Below, piece after piece: positions 1-7,745 of a stretch of DNA of 30,368 nt; position 1 is the stretch's first letter, and the number at the start of each line of letters is the position of its first letter. Source of the DNA: JAAYCI01 sp047972265 (GTDB lineage Bacteria; Bacillota; Clostridia; Oscillospirales; Ruminococcaceae); assembly GCA_047972265.1 (NCBI GenBank), contig JBKEAM010000059.1, forward strand, positions 1 through 30,368, read 5' to 3'. Position numbers and translations under genes: made by a program. The notes under the pieces are model-generated. The model saw nothing but the letters and a program-made list of their open reading frames with translations, did not search any database and had not been told where the DNA came from.

Positions 1-25
1 GAACTGCTTCTGCAAGAATATACAA

Positions 26-75
26 AAATCGACACAAGAAAGGCTTGTTTAAACGGCCTTTAACTGTGTCGATTT
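26..75. repeat. Nested inverted repeat (hairpin) near left edge
   Basis: An 11-bp arm AAATCGACACA (26-36) is matched by its reverse complement at 65-75, and inside it a second pair AAAGGC (39-44) / GCCTTT (56-61) continues the stem with a 2-3 nt mismatch. Read on the minus strand the hairpin is followed by a short T tract (TTTTTGT), so it could act as an intrinsic terminator. It could also be the end of an element lying to the left. No gene to the left is visible. Confidence 0.55.
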
Positions 76-113
76 CTCATTTTGCGTGCGACTTTTTCTC
101 ATTTTGCGTGCGA
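74..113. repeat. Two 18-bp direct repeats, 22-bp period
   Basis: The sequence TTCTCATTTTGCGTGCGA occurs at 74-91 and again, perfectly, at 96-113. The first copy overlaps the right arm of the inverted repeat at 65-75. Short tandem repeats next to a terminal-looking inverted arm resemble the multi-repeat ends of some insertion sequences (for example IS21-type). They could equally be binding sites for a regulator. No transposase is in the window. Confidence 0.6.
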
Positions 114-117
114 GACT

Positions 118-150
118 ACAAAAAGCGGCCTTAAACAGGCCGCTTTTGCT
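118..150 (-). terminator. Terminator after anti-sigma gene
   Basis: An 11-bp perfect stem (121-131 with 137-147, core AAAAGCGGCCT) and a 5-nt loop lie just past the stop at 165. On the minus strand the stem ends in a run of five T. It fits an intrinsic terminator for the sigma/anti-sigma operon. Confidence 0.75.
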
Positions 151-164
151 TATTAAAATAGTCT

Positions 165-1658
165 TTATTTCCAGTATTCGGGCCGGATGGCCGGAACATA
201 CCAAACACTGTATTGCCTTTCGGCTCCCTCATCCTCTAAAGGAACCTCTACATAAAAGCGGTAATAGGGTAAAAACATCCCGTGCTCTGCAAGTTCGTAA
301 GTAAGCTCTACCTTTGCCACCATATCTGCGGTAGGCACCTGTGCCCCTGCGGTATCGGTAAAGGCCTCTCCGTTTATCAGTATCTTCTGGGCTTCTTCCA
401 GCGTTAAAACTGGATATTCCATTAGCTGGGTTTCGCGGGTATCGTTGTTTAGGTATATTGCAGAAATTCCCTTTTCATCAGGCACAATTTCAATGCTAAA
501 CAGGTCACGCTGCAAAAGCGTATCTACTAATGTGCTGCCCTTTTGGTATACAAGGTAAGTTACCACCTGCTTATGGTCTGCCGTGTAATCTCTTTGCACC
601 TCAAACACCGGGTCTTCCAGGCCTAAATCCAGTTCTGCCACCAAGCGGCTTAAATACTGCTCGTGTTTTTCCAGTTCGGCTTCCGGCGCAGGCGGGGCGC
701 CTATGTCAAGCTGGTAGCTGGACAAAAACAGTACTGTCACCGCCCCATTGGGGAATACCGTTATCTCTGCCTCTTGTGTTTGCAGTACCACAGGCTGGGG
801 TGGCTGATGCACGTCTTGCTGCACCACACTTTGGGATGTGCCCTCGGTAGATGACTGCACCGCAGAGGAGGCAACTTTAGAGGAGGAAGATGCACTACTC
901 GATGAAGAAACGGTGGCAGAACTGCTGCTTGCCACAGAAGAAACTGCAATACTATCGCTTTGCACCGGCAGGCTCATCATTTTAAACGAAACAGCAATCT
1001 CCTGTGCCTTCTGCTCCATTTCTTCGGTAAGCAGGGCACCGGCACCAATGTCCTCCGGCAGGGCTTCGCTTTGCCCACCGGTTACAGTGCTTTGCTCATT
1101 TTCTGGTTGGTTGCATTCGGTACCATATACAGGCATGGTTTCGGGCACAGAGTTTGCCTGCGCGTCTGCCACCCATATATTTCGGGTTTTTTCTATATCC
1201 TCTGGGGTTTGCACCGGGTCCGAAACAGCATTGGGTGGGGCTTCGTTGTTATAGGGCACCAGTGGCACCTGATTGGAAGATGCAGTGGATTTTGCATTTA
1301 TATCACTATCGTCGTTGGGTATTGCCATCCCCACCACGTTCATTTCAGAAGATGCAAAATTTTGTGCCTGCACCATACTGGGCACCCCTTGCAAGGTTTG
1401 CAGGTACCTAAATACAACCCCGCCGCCCGCTACCAAAACCAATGCACAGGCTGCCAGCATAATTTGCTTTGAGTGCCGCCGTGCCAGCACCAGCCATTTT
1501 GGTTTTGCAGCTTCCTTCTTTTGCTCAGGCTCGGCCAAGGTGTTGGGGGCTTCTTTTTGCTCCTCCAGCTTTGCCAACAGCAGCTGTTTGGTATTTTTTA
1601 AAAATTCGTCACTGGCTTTAATGCGCCCAAGCTCTTGCTTATATTTATCTTTTTCCAC
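165..1658 (-). CDS. Membrane anti-sigma factor-like protein
   Basis: A 497-residue protein with a charged cytoplasmic N-terminus (about 1-64), one membrane helix at about 65-84, and a large predicted extracytoplasmic part. That part has a Ser/Ala-rich low-complexity linker (about 245-275) and a folded C-terminus rich in beta-strand-like sequence ending PYYRFYVEVP...RPEYWK. It starts with GTG directly after the sigma-factor stop codon (TAAGTG) with AAGGAGAG inside the sigma gene, so the two are translationally coupled. Position and topology argue for the anti-sigma partner that holds the ECF factor at the membrane. I do not see a zinc-binding HxxxCxxC motif, so it is not a classic ZAS anti-sigma. 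What it senses is unknown; the long linker and C-terminal domain suggest an envelope signal. Confidence 0.7.
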   Translation of the reverse strand: MEKDKYKQELGRIKASDEFLKNTKQLLLAKLEEQKEAPNTLAEPEQKKEAAKPKWLVLARRHSKQIMLAACALVLVAGGGVVFRYLQTLQGVPSMVQAQNFASSEMNVVGMAIPNDDSDINAKSTASSNQVPLVPYNNEAPPNAVSDPVQTPEDIEKTRNIWVADAQANSVPETMPVYGTECNQPENEQSTVTGGQSEALPEDIGAGALLTEEMEQKAQEIAVSFKMMSLPVQSDSIAVSSVASSSSATVSSSSSASSSSKVASSAVQSSTEGTSQSVVQQDVHQPPQPVVLQTQEAEITVFPNGAVTVLFLSSYQLDIGAPPAPEAELEKHEQYLSRLVAELDLGLEDPVFEVQRDYTADHKQVVTYLVYQKGSTLVDTLLQRDLFSIEIVPDEKGISAIYLNNDTRETQLMEYPVLTLEEAQKILINGEAFTDTAGAQVPTADMVAKVELTYELAEHGMFLPYYRFYVEVPLEDEGAERQYSVWYVPAIRPEYWK

Positions 1659-2141
1659 TTAGGCCCACTCTCCTTCCAGCTTCTTTTTTAGTTGTGCCCT
1701 TGCCCTAAACAAGCGGCTTTCTACCGTGCCCTGCTGCATACTTAGCGCTGCCGCAATTTCTGCCGTTGTATATCCTTCGTAATAAAACAAAAAAACAATA
1801 TCTCTATATTTATCCGGCAGCGCGCGCACAGCGTCTAAAACTATAAAATCTTCACTTTGCTCGGTTGCCTTATGTTTATCTTCAAGCCCGGTGGTTTTTT
1901 TGTTCCAGGCCGAGCGCAATAAATCTTTACATTGATTTATGGTAACCCGTATCAGCCATGCCTTTTCGTGTTCGCTGTCTTCAAACTCCAAATTGGCCTT
2001 CAGCAATTTCAAAAACACCATTTGTACAGCATCTTCGGCATCGCTTTGGTTTTGAGTGTGGTGCAGGGCTATACGCAGCAAAGTGTCGGAGTATGTGTCT
2101 ACAATTCTTTCTACTTGCTGCCCATCTTGTATAAGAGGCAT
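1659..2141 (-). CDS. ECF-type RNA polymerase sigma factor
   Basis: A 160-residue sigma-70 family protein of extracytoplasmic-function size. Sigma region 2 is seen at about 10-75 (DTYSDTLLRIA...QSDAEDAVQMVFLKLL) and region 4 at about 105-155, with the helix-turn-helix YTTAEIAAALSMQQGTVESRLFRA reading typical of the family; regions 1 and 3 are absent. It should direct core RNA polymerase to a small regulon in response to a signal passed by the anti-sigma protein encoded immediately downstream. The ATG is preceded by a purine-rich GAGAGGGGG site. The 86-bp gap upstream is AT-rich and holds a TATACT-like element, but I could not identify a convincing ECF (GGAAC-type) promoter. Confidence 0.9.
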   Translation of the reverse strand: MPLIQDGQQVERIVDTYSDTLLRIALHHTQNQSDAEDAVQMVFLKLLKANLEFEDSEHEKAWLIRVTINQCKDLLRSAWNKKTTGLEDKHKATEQSEDFIVLDAVRALPDKYRDIVFLFYYEGYTTAEIAAALSMQQGTVESRLFRARAQLKKKLEGEWA

Positions 2142-2227
2142 GCCTTGCCCCCTCTCTTTTAGTATACGTTTTACGCTATAGTTTGCTTCCGTTTTTTGTA
2201 ATAAAATTTTAAGGATTTTTTAAGGTA

Positions 2228-3052
2228 TTACAAAATAGCTTCTATCGCCAGTGCAACGCCATCCTCGTCACAGCCTGCGGTTACTGCATCTGCCACAGAT
2301 TTTACACGTTCGTCTGCATTTCCCATAGCCACACCATAGCCCACCTGGCGCAGCATTTCGTAATCGTTGCCGCTGTCACCCACACCCATAATACATTCTT
2401 TTGGGATACCAAGTTTTTGCCCCAATGCCAGCATGGCAGCGCCTTTATTGGCGCTTGGTGTGTTAATTTCTAAGTTCATGGTAAGGGACGAGGTAACGCA
2501 GTTGTCGTCTCTGCTTTGCATAGTCTCTGTTGCGCGGCGCAATTCTTCTGCCTGATGAAAAACAAGAGAGAATTTTTCTACCGGGTGACCCGATTCTTCC
2601 ACATGCTTAATCAGGTCGGGTACAACCACCCTCGTTTTTCTAAAATACTCTACCAACTCCCACTGTATTACTCCGTTTAACACATCCCCATCAAACGAGC
2701 GTACGTAGGCTTGTCCATCCATCTGCACACTTGTCATTGCTTTGTATTCCAGCAAAATTTTTAAAAGCTCCACTGCCTTTGGGTGCGTAAAGCAATCCGA
2801 AAACATCAATTGCCTGTCGCTTAGGCGGTATACCGAGGCCCCGTTGGAGGTAAGGGCATACTCTACCCCGGATATTTGCAAAAAGCTGTTGTCTACCCCA
2901 GACAGGGGCCGCCCTGTTGCAGGCATTACCATAATCCCCGCCGCTATAGCCTTTTGTATGGCCTCTAAGGTACGGGGCGTTATTTGCTTTTTACTGTTTA
3001 GTATCGTTCCGTCCAAATCCAGCCCTATTAATCGGATATCCCTTGGTTTCAA
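2228..3052 (-). CDS. Cof-type HAD-IIB phosphatase
   Basis: A 274-residue haloacid-dehalogenase superfamily hydrolase of the Cof/YidA class. Motif I is DLDGT with nucleophile Asp12 and acid/base Asp14. Motif II is in ALTSNGA, the conserved Lys lies in ANKGAAM, and motif IV is GVGDSGNDYEML. The C2 cap domain sits between motifs II and III. Such enzymes dephosphorylate sugar phosphates, FMN or other small phosphate esters; the substrate cannot be told from sequence. The start is a TTG at 3052, needed to include motif I, with AAGGA about 12 nt upstream (a rather long spacing). It lies 36 bp after the DUF2804 gene and probably shares its promoter. Confidence 0.9.
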   Translation of the reverse strand: MKPRDIRLIGLDLDGTILNSKKQITPRTLEAIQKAIAAGIMVMPATGRPLSGVDNSFLQISGVEYALTSNGASVYRLSDRQLMFSDCFTHPKAVELLKILLEYKAMTSVQMDGQAYVRSFDGDVLNGVIQWELVEYFRKTRVVVPDLIKHVEESGHPVEKFSLVFHQAEELRRATETMQSRDDNCVTSSLTMNLEINTPSANKGAAMLALGQKLGIPKECIMGVGDSGNDYEMLRQVGYGVAMGNADERVKSVADAVTAGCDEDGVALAIEAIL

Positions 3053-3088
3053 AATAAAAATAATTCCTTCCCCGGCACATGTGCCATT

Positions 3089-4090
3089 TTACCATTGATT
3101 TTTTGCATGTTCGGCAAACCCTACAATATCATTTACCGGCAACTTGGTTCCATCCTCTAACACCACATGCCCTGTAAAAGTACCAAACATCTGGTGTGTG
3201 TTGTTATCTACCCACAGCAGTTTAATGGCCGTTTCCCTGTCGTATACAGGTTGCAGCGTTAAATCTAGCCTTCCCTCTTCATCTGTAAAATGCCAAGGCT
3301 TGCTATAGTCTTGCTTATCTAGGCTAAACTGCACTTCGCCCAGCTTATGCAGTTGGCCTTTATAAAAAAATCCATTTTCGGTAGCGGATGAGGTATCACC
3401 AAACCCACATCCAAGGTTAAAGCCAAATATCTCTCCGTTTAATTTTCCGGTGGCATTGCTCCAATACCACTCGTTTTTAAAGGGCCATACGCCGCGGCCC
3501 CAATCCAACAAACCGTAGGCGTCTTTATCAAAAATATACTCCTGCCCATTTACTACCGCGCGGCCAAGGGCTGTCATACAATTTATTTTTTGGTTATAGT
3601 AAAATGCTTTGGGGTTTTCTTTAAAGGGCACATTAATAGCCAAGGAATATGGGTTTTGCCTTACAAGTGTTACCTCGGCCTCAAACCCCGGGCAGGCACA
3701 GTACAAAAAATGGATATCGCCACGGTTTTCAAACCGCATTTTCATATCCTTTTTGTCGTATTCCAGTATTCCCTGCGCCTCGGCAGATTCCTCCAACCCA
3801 AGCCGCCCAAAGGGCAGTGCCAACAGTTTATCGTTTGTAAATATATGCTCACCTTTTGCAAAATCAAACAGCATTACCCCTACCTGCCCTGCGTAGCTGG
3901 CATGCCCAAAGGTAAATTGCAGCGCCTTAGAAGAATCGGACACCTGGTACCAGTCCCACTCTTTAATGCGGTAAAAAGGGGCGCGTATGGCCTTGCGGCT
4001 ATACTGCATAATGCCTTCGCTTGCCCATCCGGGCAGGGGATGTCCTTTTTTGTTTAAAACAGGGCTTGCGGTTGTAAACTGCTTTTCCAT
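3089..4090 (-). CDS. DUF2804 domain protein
   Basis: A 333-residue protein recognised as DUF2804 from its overall pattern: many Trp/Tyr/Phe-rich beta strands, GLLDWGRGVWPFKNEWYW in the middle, and a GFNLGCGFGD segment. The family has no firmly assigned reaction; the fold appears to be a lipocalin/AttH-like beta barrel, which is inference from its strand-rich pattern. There is no signal peptide or membrane helix, so it should be cytoplasmic. The ATG has TGGAGG upstream, and a good sigma-A promoter lies at 4125-4153. It is first gene of a pair with the HAD phosphatase. Confidence 0.8.
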   Translation of the reverse strand: MEKQFTTASPVLNKKGHPLPGWASEGIMQYSRKAIRAPFYRIKEWDWYQVSDSSKALQFTFGHASYAGQVGVMLFDFAKGEHIFTNDKLLALPFGRLGLEESAEAQGILEYDKKDMKMRFENRGDIHFLYCACPGFEAEVTLVRQNPYSLAINVPFKENPKAFYYNQKINCMTALGRAVVNGQEYIFDKDAYGLLDWGRGVWPFKNEWYWSNATGKLNGEIFGFNLGCGFGDTSSATENGFFYKGQLHKLGEVQFSLDKQDYSKPWHFTDEEGRLDLTLQPVYDRETAIKLLWVDNNTHQMFGTFTGHVVLEDGTKLPVNDIVGFAEHAKNQW

Positions 4091-4124
4091 TTTCGGCCTC
4101 CAATCCCCATATTTTGCTTATTTT

Positions 4125-4153
4125 ATTGTAGCCCATTTGCTTTTTTTGTTCAA
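4125..4153 (-). promoter_or_regulatory. Promoter for DUF2804-HAD operon
   Basis: On the minus strand TTGAAC (4148-4153), a 17-bp spacer and TACAAT (4125-4130) match the housekeeping sigma consensus well. The predicted start of transcription is near 4118, about 28 nt before the ATG at 4090. Confidence 0.6.
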
Positions 4154-4243
4154 CATTCATCCAAACATATCTTCGATGTTTTTATGCTTCTACTATAAAT
4201 TTTTTTGGTTTTTGGCATATGGCACGCAGGCTGCTTTGGTTTA

Positions 4244-4252
4244 TGTTATAAT
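4244..4252 (+). promoter_or_regulatory. Extended -10 promoter for thyA-folA-coaX
   Basis: TGTTATAAT at 4244-4252 is a perfect extended -10 element. There is no clear -35 box at the usual distance, which extended -10 promoters tolerate. It points into a leader of about 80 nt that ends at the TAAGGAG site before thyA and contains a small GC hairpin (CCCGC/GCGGG, 4310-4322). Confidence 0.55.
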
Positions 4253-4338
4253 ACTGTAACCAACAAAAAGGGCTTTTATTGCAAAGTCCATATAAAATTT
4301 TTACAGGGTCCCGCAGGGCGGGCAGTAAGGAGACATAT

Positions 4339-5169
4339 ATGAGTTACGCCGATACTTTATTTATACAAAATTGCCGCGATATTCTTTCTGGCGGCGTATG
4401 GGATACAGACCAAGAGGTGCGCCCCCATTGGGAGGACGGCACCCCCGCACACACCGTTAAAAAATTTGGAATTGTAAACCGCTACGATTTGCAAAAGGAG
4501 TTTCCGATTGTAACCGTGCGGCGTACCGCCATAAAAACCTGCCTGGACGAACTGCTGTGGATTTGGCAGAAAAAATCGAACAAAGTAAGTGAGCTGGGCA
4601 GCCACATATGGGATTCTTGGGCCGACGAAAACGGCACCATTGGCAAAGCATATGGCTACCAACTGGGCGTAAAACACCAATATAAAGAGGGTATGTTTGA
4701 CCAGGTAGACCGCATTTTACACGATCTTAAACACAACCCTGCTTCACGGCGCATTCTTTCTAACCTGTATAACTTTGCAGATCTCTCTGAAATGCGCCTT
4801 TACCCCTGCGCCTACAGCCTTACCTTAAACGTAAGCGGCAACACCCTAAACGCCATATTAAACCAGCGCTCGCAAGATATGCTGGTGGCAAACAATTTTA
4901 ACGTATGCCAATACTCTGCCTTAGTACACATGTTTGCGCAGGTTAGCGGCCTTGTTGCGGGCGAACTGGTGCATGTTATTGCCGATGCCCATATTTATGA
5001 CAGGCATATCCCACTGGTAGAACAGATTTTAAAAAATGAACCCTACGATGCTCCTTCTTTCTCAATAGATAAATCGGTAACCGATTTTTACAAATTTACT
5101 GTAGACAGCTTTACCCTTACAGGCTATCAGGCACATAAACTAGAACAGCCCATACCGGTGGCTATATAA
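4339..5169 (+). CDS. thyA: Thymidylate synthase
   Basis: Makes dTMP from dUMP using methylene-tetrahydrofolate, which is oxidised to dihydrofolate. The 276-residue protein has the catalytic Cys in LYPCAYSL, the phosphate-binding QRSQD motif, and ADAHIYDRH corresponding to the usual GDxHIYxNH. The N-terminal EVRPHWEDGTPAHT block and PCA instead of PCH are typical of the clostridial branch as I know it. The ATG at 4339 is chosen over an in-frame TTG at 4279 because TAAGGAG (4326-4332) sits correctly before it. It is first in an operon with folA, which regenerates tetrahydrofolate from its product. Confidence 0.95.
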   Translation: MSYADTLFIQNCRDILSGGVWDTDQEVRPHWEDGTPAHTVKKFGIVNRYDLQKEFPIVTVRRTAIKTCLDELLWIWQKKSNKVSELGSHIWDSWADENGTIGKAYGYQLGVKHQYKEGMFDQVDRILHDLKHNPASRRILSNLYNFADLSEMRLYPCAYSLTLNVSGNTLNAILNQRSQDMLVANNFNVCQYSALVHMFAQVSGLVAGELVHVIADAHIYDRHIPLVEQILKNEPYDAPSFSIDKSVTDFYKFTVDSFTLTGYQAHKLEQPIPVAI

Positions 5170-5188
5170 CCGCCAAAGGAGGCCATAC

Positions 5189-5692
5189 ATGACCGCAATT
5201 GTAAATGCAGACCAAAATTGGGCAATTGGCCTAAAAGGCCAGCTTTTATATAACATCCCCGAGGATATGAAGTTTTTTAAACAAACCACCACGGGGCATG
5301 TAGTAATAATGGGGTCGGGTACACTCTCTTCTTTTCCGGGGCAGCGCCCCTTAAAAGACAGGGTAAACATTGTGCTTTCTCGCAGGCAAGGCTTTGCCCC
5401 CGAGGGCTTTATTGTTTGCCACACCAATGAGGAACTAAAAGCCCTGTTAAGCAACTATACCGATAAAGAAGTTTTTTTAATAGGCGGGCAAAGCGTATAC
5501 ACCCAAATGATTGATTATTGCGATAAGGCATATGTCACACGGGTGCAGGCCGTTAAAGAGGCCGACGCTTTTTTTCCAAACCTTGATAAAATGGACAATT
5601 GGACATTGGAAAACTGCCTGCCCAAAAGCCGGCACGAAGATTTGGAATTTAGCATTTCCACCTACAAAAACAACCGTGTAGCTGCGCTGTAG
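5189..5692 (+). CDS. folA: Dihydrofolate reductase
   Basis: Reduces dihydrofolate to tetrahydrofolate with NADPH, recycling the folate oxidised by ThyA encoded 19 bp upstream. The 167-residue protein has the AIGLKGQLLYNIPEDMKFFK start region with the substrate-binding Asp, the RPLKDRVNIVLSR block, and IGGQSVY near the cofactor site. AAAGGAGG precedes the ATG. One oddity is that the usual MGRxT cofactor motif reads MGSGT, so the Arg that contacts the NADPH 2'-phosphate in E. coli (Arg44) and L. casei enzymes is missing. The rest of the fold appears intact, so I take it as functional with possibly altered cofactor preference. Confidence 0.93.
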   Translation: MTAIVNADQNWAIGLKGQLLYNIPEDMKFFKQTTTGHVVIMGSGTLSSFPGQRPLKDRVNIVLSRRQGFAPEGFIVCHTNEELKALLSNYTDKEVFLIGGQSVYTQMIDYCDKAYVTRVQAVKEADAFFPNLDKMDNWTLENCLPKSRHEDLEFSISTYKNNRVAAL

Positions 5693-5720
5693 CCAATATT
5701 TAAAAAGGGGGCTTTTCTCA

Positions 5721-6494
5721 GTGGTACTTACCATAGACATAGGCAACTCAAACATTGTATTGGGCGGCTATATACAAGACAAAATATGCTTTACCGCGCG
5801 CATTGCAACCAGCCGCAACCACGAAGCAGACCAATATGCGGTAGAACTGGATGGCATACTGCGCCTGCACAAAGTACCCGAAAAGGGTATAGAGGGTGCC
5901 ATTATCTCCTCGGTAGTGCCCAGCCTTACCCCCACACTGCAAAAAGCATTGCGGTACTTTACCCTTTCTCAACCCTTATTATTAGAGCTGCAAGATGCAG
6001 GTGATTTGGTGGTGGATATTGAGCACCCCGCCGAGCTTGGCATGGACCTTTTGGCCAGCGCCATTGCCATGCACCGCCACGGCCCTTTGCCTGCGGTAAT
6101 TATAGATATGGGCACGGCCACAAAATTGATTGTAATTGATAAAAAAGGTGCCTTGCGGGGCGTTTCTATTGCGCCGGGGCTGCTGGTATCTTTAGACGCC
6201 ATGCTTGGCAGCACAAGCCTTTTGCACGGCATAGCGCTGGAGGCCTCTCCAAAAGCCATTGGGCGCAACAGCAAGCAAAGTATTCAGAGCGGTGTATTGC
6301 TTGGTACTGCCAGCATGCTGGACGGAATGATAGACCGCATAGAGAGCGAACTGAACGAAGCCCCCCTGCACATTACCGCTACCGGCGGTGCGGCGCACAT
6401 GGTACTGCCCTATTGCCGCCATACTATAGAATATTCGGACACTCTTTTATTAGACGGGCTGTATCTGGCCTATAAAAGCCGGGCCGCAAAGTAG
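5721..6494 (+). CDS. coaX: Type III pantothenate kinase
   Basis: Phosphorylates pantothenate in the first step of coenzyme A synthesis. The 257-residue ASKHA-fold protein has the N-terminal phosphate loop TIDIGNSN, SSVVPSLT, the second phosphate motif IDMGTATKL, GVSIAPGLLVSLDAML and ATGGAAHMV, all in the expected order for CoaX. It starts with GTG at 5721, with AAGGGGG about 10 nt upstream. It lies 28 bp after folA and ends the operon, followed by a strong terminator at 6521-6550. Confidence 0.93.
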   Translation: MVLTIDIGNSNIVLGGYIQDKICFTARIATSRNHEADQYAVELDGILRLHKVPEKGIEGAIISSVVPSLTPTLQKALRYFTLSQPLLLELQDAGDLVVDIEHPAELGMDLLASAIAMHRHGPLPAVIIDMGTATKLIVIDKKGALRGVSIAPGLLVSLDAMLGSTSLLHGIALEASPKAIGRNSKQSIQSGVLLGTASMLDGMIDRIESELNEAPLHITATGGAAHMVLPYCRHTIEYSDTLLLDGLYLAYKSRAAK

Positions 6495-6520
6495 CTGTAT
6501 TTAAAAAGCGTTTAAAACAA

Positions 6521-6555
6521 AATCCCCTTTGCCACTTGGCAAAGGGGATTTATTA
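6521..6555. terminator. Bidirectional terminator between coaX and GtrA gene
   Basis: A perfect 13-bp stem (6521-6533 with 6538-6550, core AATCCCCTTTGCC) with a 4-nt loop lies between the convergent coaX and GtrA genes. T-rich sequence follows on the plus strand (TTTATT), and the minus strand runs into TTGTTTT, so it can serve both. Confidence 0.8.
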
Positions 6556-6587
6556 ACATGTATTTGCTTACAGGATTGCCGTACAGT

Positions 6588-7064
6588 TTACTCTGCCGAC
6601 TCTTCCGTATTTTGGGCGGTATCTTTAAAAGCCCACAGGCGCTGGCCTAAATAATTTAAAATGGTAAACACAGCCTGCACCCCTACAATGCGTATTGCAG
6701 AGTATATCATGGGGGAAATATTGGGGAAAAAGCTGGCCGCCAGCCACGGTACTACCAACTGGTTTAAAAAGAAGGACAGCAAAAAGCATACCAGTATAAT
6801 TACCGAAAATCGCAATATGCTTGGCAGCAAAGGCGCCTTGCTTTTAAACGAGTATTTGCGGTTAAAGTAAAAACTGGGTACGCTAAACACCGCAAACGGA
6901 ATTGCCATAGAGATAAACAGCCCCCATAAATCGGTGGTAAAAATGTAGCGGTTTAAAAGGTAGCTGCTAATCATAGAAAAAACAGTGTTTAACCCGCCAA
7001 TGATTAAAAAGAAGAACAGGCTTTTATCCCAAAAAAAAGAAAAAAGCTTTTTAAGTTTGCTCAT
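6588..7064 (-). CDS. GtrA-family membrane protein
   Basis: A 158-residue protein with four predicted membrane helices (about 14-34, 45-65, 82-102 and 118-138) and the SLFFFLIIGGLNTVFS start typical of GtrA/DPMS1-like proteins. Members are thought to move polyprenyl-phosphate-linked sugars across the membrane or to anchor glycosyltransferases. No glycosyltransferase lies beside it here. Its ATG overlaps the stop of the upstream cyclophilin gene by 4 nt (ATGA), so translation is probably coupled. The C-terminal tail is short and acidic. Confidence 0.85.
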   Translation of the reverse strand: MSKLKKLFSFFWDKSLFFFLIIGGLNTVFSMISSYLLNRYIFTTDLWGLFISMAIPFAVFSVPSFYFNRKYSFKSKAPLLPSILRFSVIILVCFLLSFFLNQLVVPWLAASFFPNISPMIYSAIRIVGVQAVFTILNYLGQRLWAFKDTAQNTEESAE

Positions 7065-7537
7065 CCCTCTATAACCTTAACCGTTTTCATTACAACGTCT
7101 TCTAGCGGCCTATCGTTGCGGCCTGTGGCAACTGCGGCAATACGGTCTACCACTTCTAAGCCCTCGGTTACCTTTCCAAATGCGGCATAGCTGCCATCCA
7201 AATGAGGGGCATCCTCGTGAACAATAAAGAACTGGCTGCCCGCAGAGTTGGGATCGCCCGAGCGCGCCATGCTTATAACGCCACGATCGTGTTTAATGGG
7301 GTTATCCCAGCCGTTTGCACGAAATTCGCCCTTAACACGGGTAGAAGGCCCGCCCATGCCGGTGCCGTCGGGGTCTCCGCCCTGTATCATAAACCCAGGG
7401 ATGATACGGTGGAAAATAAGCCCGTCGTAAAAACCCTCTTTGGCAAGTTTTTCAAAGTTGGCCACAGACAACGGCGCGGCTTTTTCGTCCAATTCTATTT
7501 TAATAATACCGCCGTCCATCATTTCAATTTCAATCAT
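7061..7537 (-). CDS. Cyclophilin-type peptidyl-prolyl isomerase
   Basis: A 158-residue cytoplasmic cyclophilin that catalyses cis-trans isomerisation of prolyl bonds. FHRIIPGFMIQGGDP carries the catalytic Arg, MARSGDPNSAGSQFFI the substrate-binding Gln/Phe, and APHLDGSYAAFG aligns with the TPWLDGKHVVFG loop of human CypA. His replaces the Trp of that loop, as often in bacterial, cyclosporin-insensitive members. There is no signal peptide. AAAGGAG precedes the ATG by 9 nt, and an extended -10 promoter lies at 7589-7597. GtrA follows with a 4-nt overlap. Confidence 0.93.
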   Translation of the reverse strand: MIEIEMMDGGIIKIELDEKAAPLSVANFEKLAKEGFYDGLIFHRIIPGFMIQGGDPDGTGMGGPSTRVKGEFRANGWDNPIKHDRGVISMARSGDPNSAGSQFFIVHEDAPHLDGSYAAFGKVTEGLEVVDRIAAVATGRNDRPLEDVVMKTVKVIEG

Positions 7538-7588
7538 CAGTAATTACTCCTTTTAGGTCTTTCTTCCCTTTTGTAAAAAGGTGTATAT

Positions 7589-7597
7589 ATTATACCA
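7589..7597 (-). promoter_or_regulatory. Extended -10 promoter for cyclophilin-GtrA
   Basis: On the minus strand the sequence reads TGGTATAAT, a perfect extended -10. No good -35 is visible at 16-18 bp. Predicted transcription start is about 45 nt before the ATG at 7537. Confidence 0.5.
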
Positions 7598-7710
7598 CAA
7601 AATCCCGTTTTTATTCTTTTCACTCTTTTTTTTGTTTTATATTTTTCGCTTTTCTATTTCTTTAAAACTGTCGTTAAAAAGTATCTTTATGTATACCAAA
7701 TCCCTTAAGA

Positions 7711-7739
7711 TTGAAACACGGTTTTATACGTGTTATACT
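7711..7739 (+). promoter_or_regulatory. Promoter for EIIC-EAL gene
   Basis: TTGAAA (7711-7716), a 17-bp spacer and TATACT (7734-7739), with TG one base before the -10 (TGTTATACT), form the best promoter in the window. Predicted start of transcription is near 7746, giving an untranslated leader of about 165 nt. Confidence 0.65.
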
Positions 7740-7745
7740 CTATAA

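Noticed and set aside
838..1472. Plus-strand ORFs opposite the anti-sigma gene
   Set aside because: They are antisense shadows of a gene with a clear start, operon partner and terminator.
4279..4338. Longer thymidylate synthase starting at TTG 4279
   Set aside because: TAAGGAG is placed for the ATG at 4339, and family members begin with the MSYAD-like sequence.
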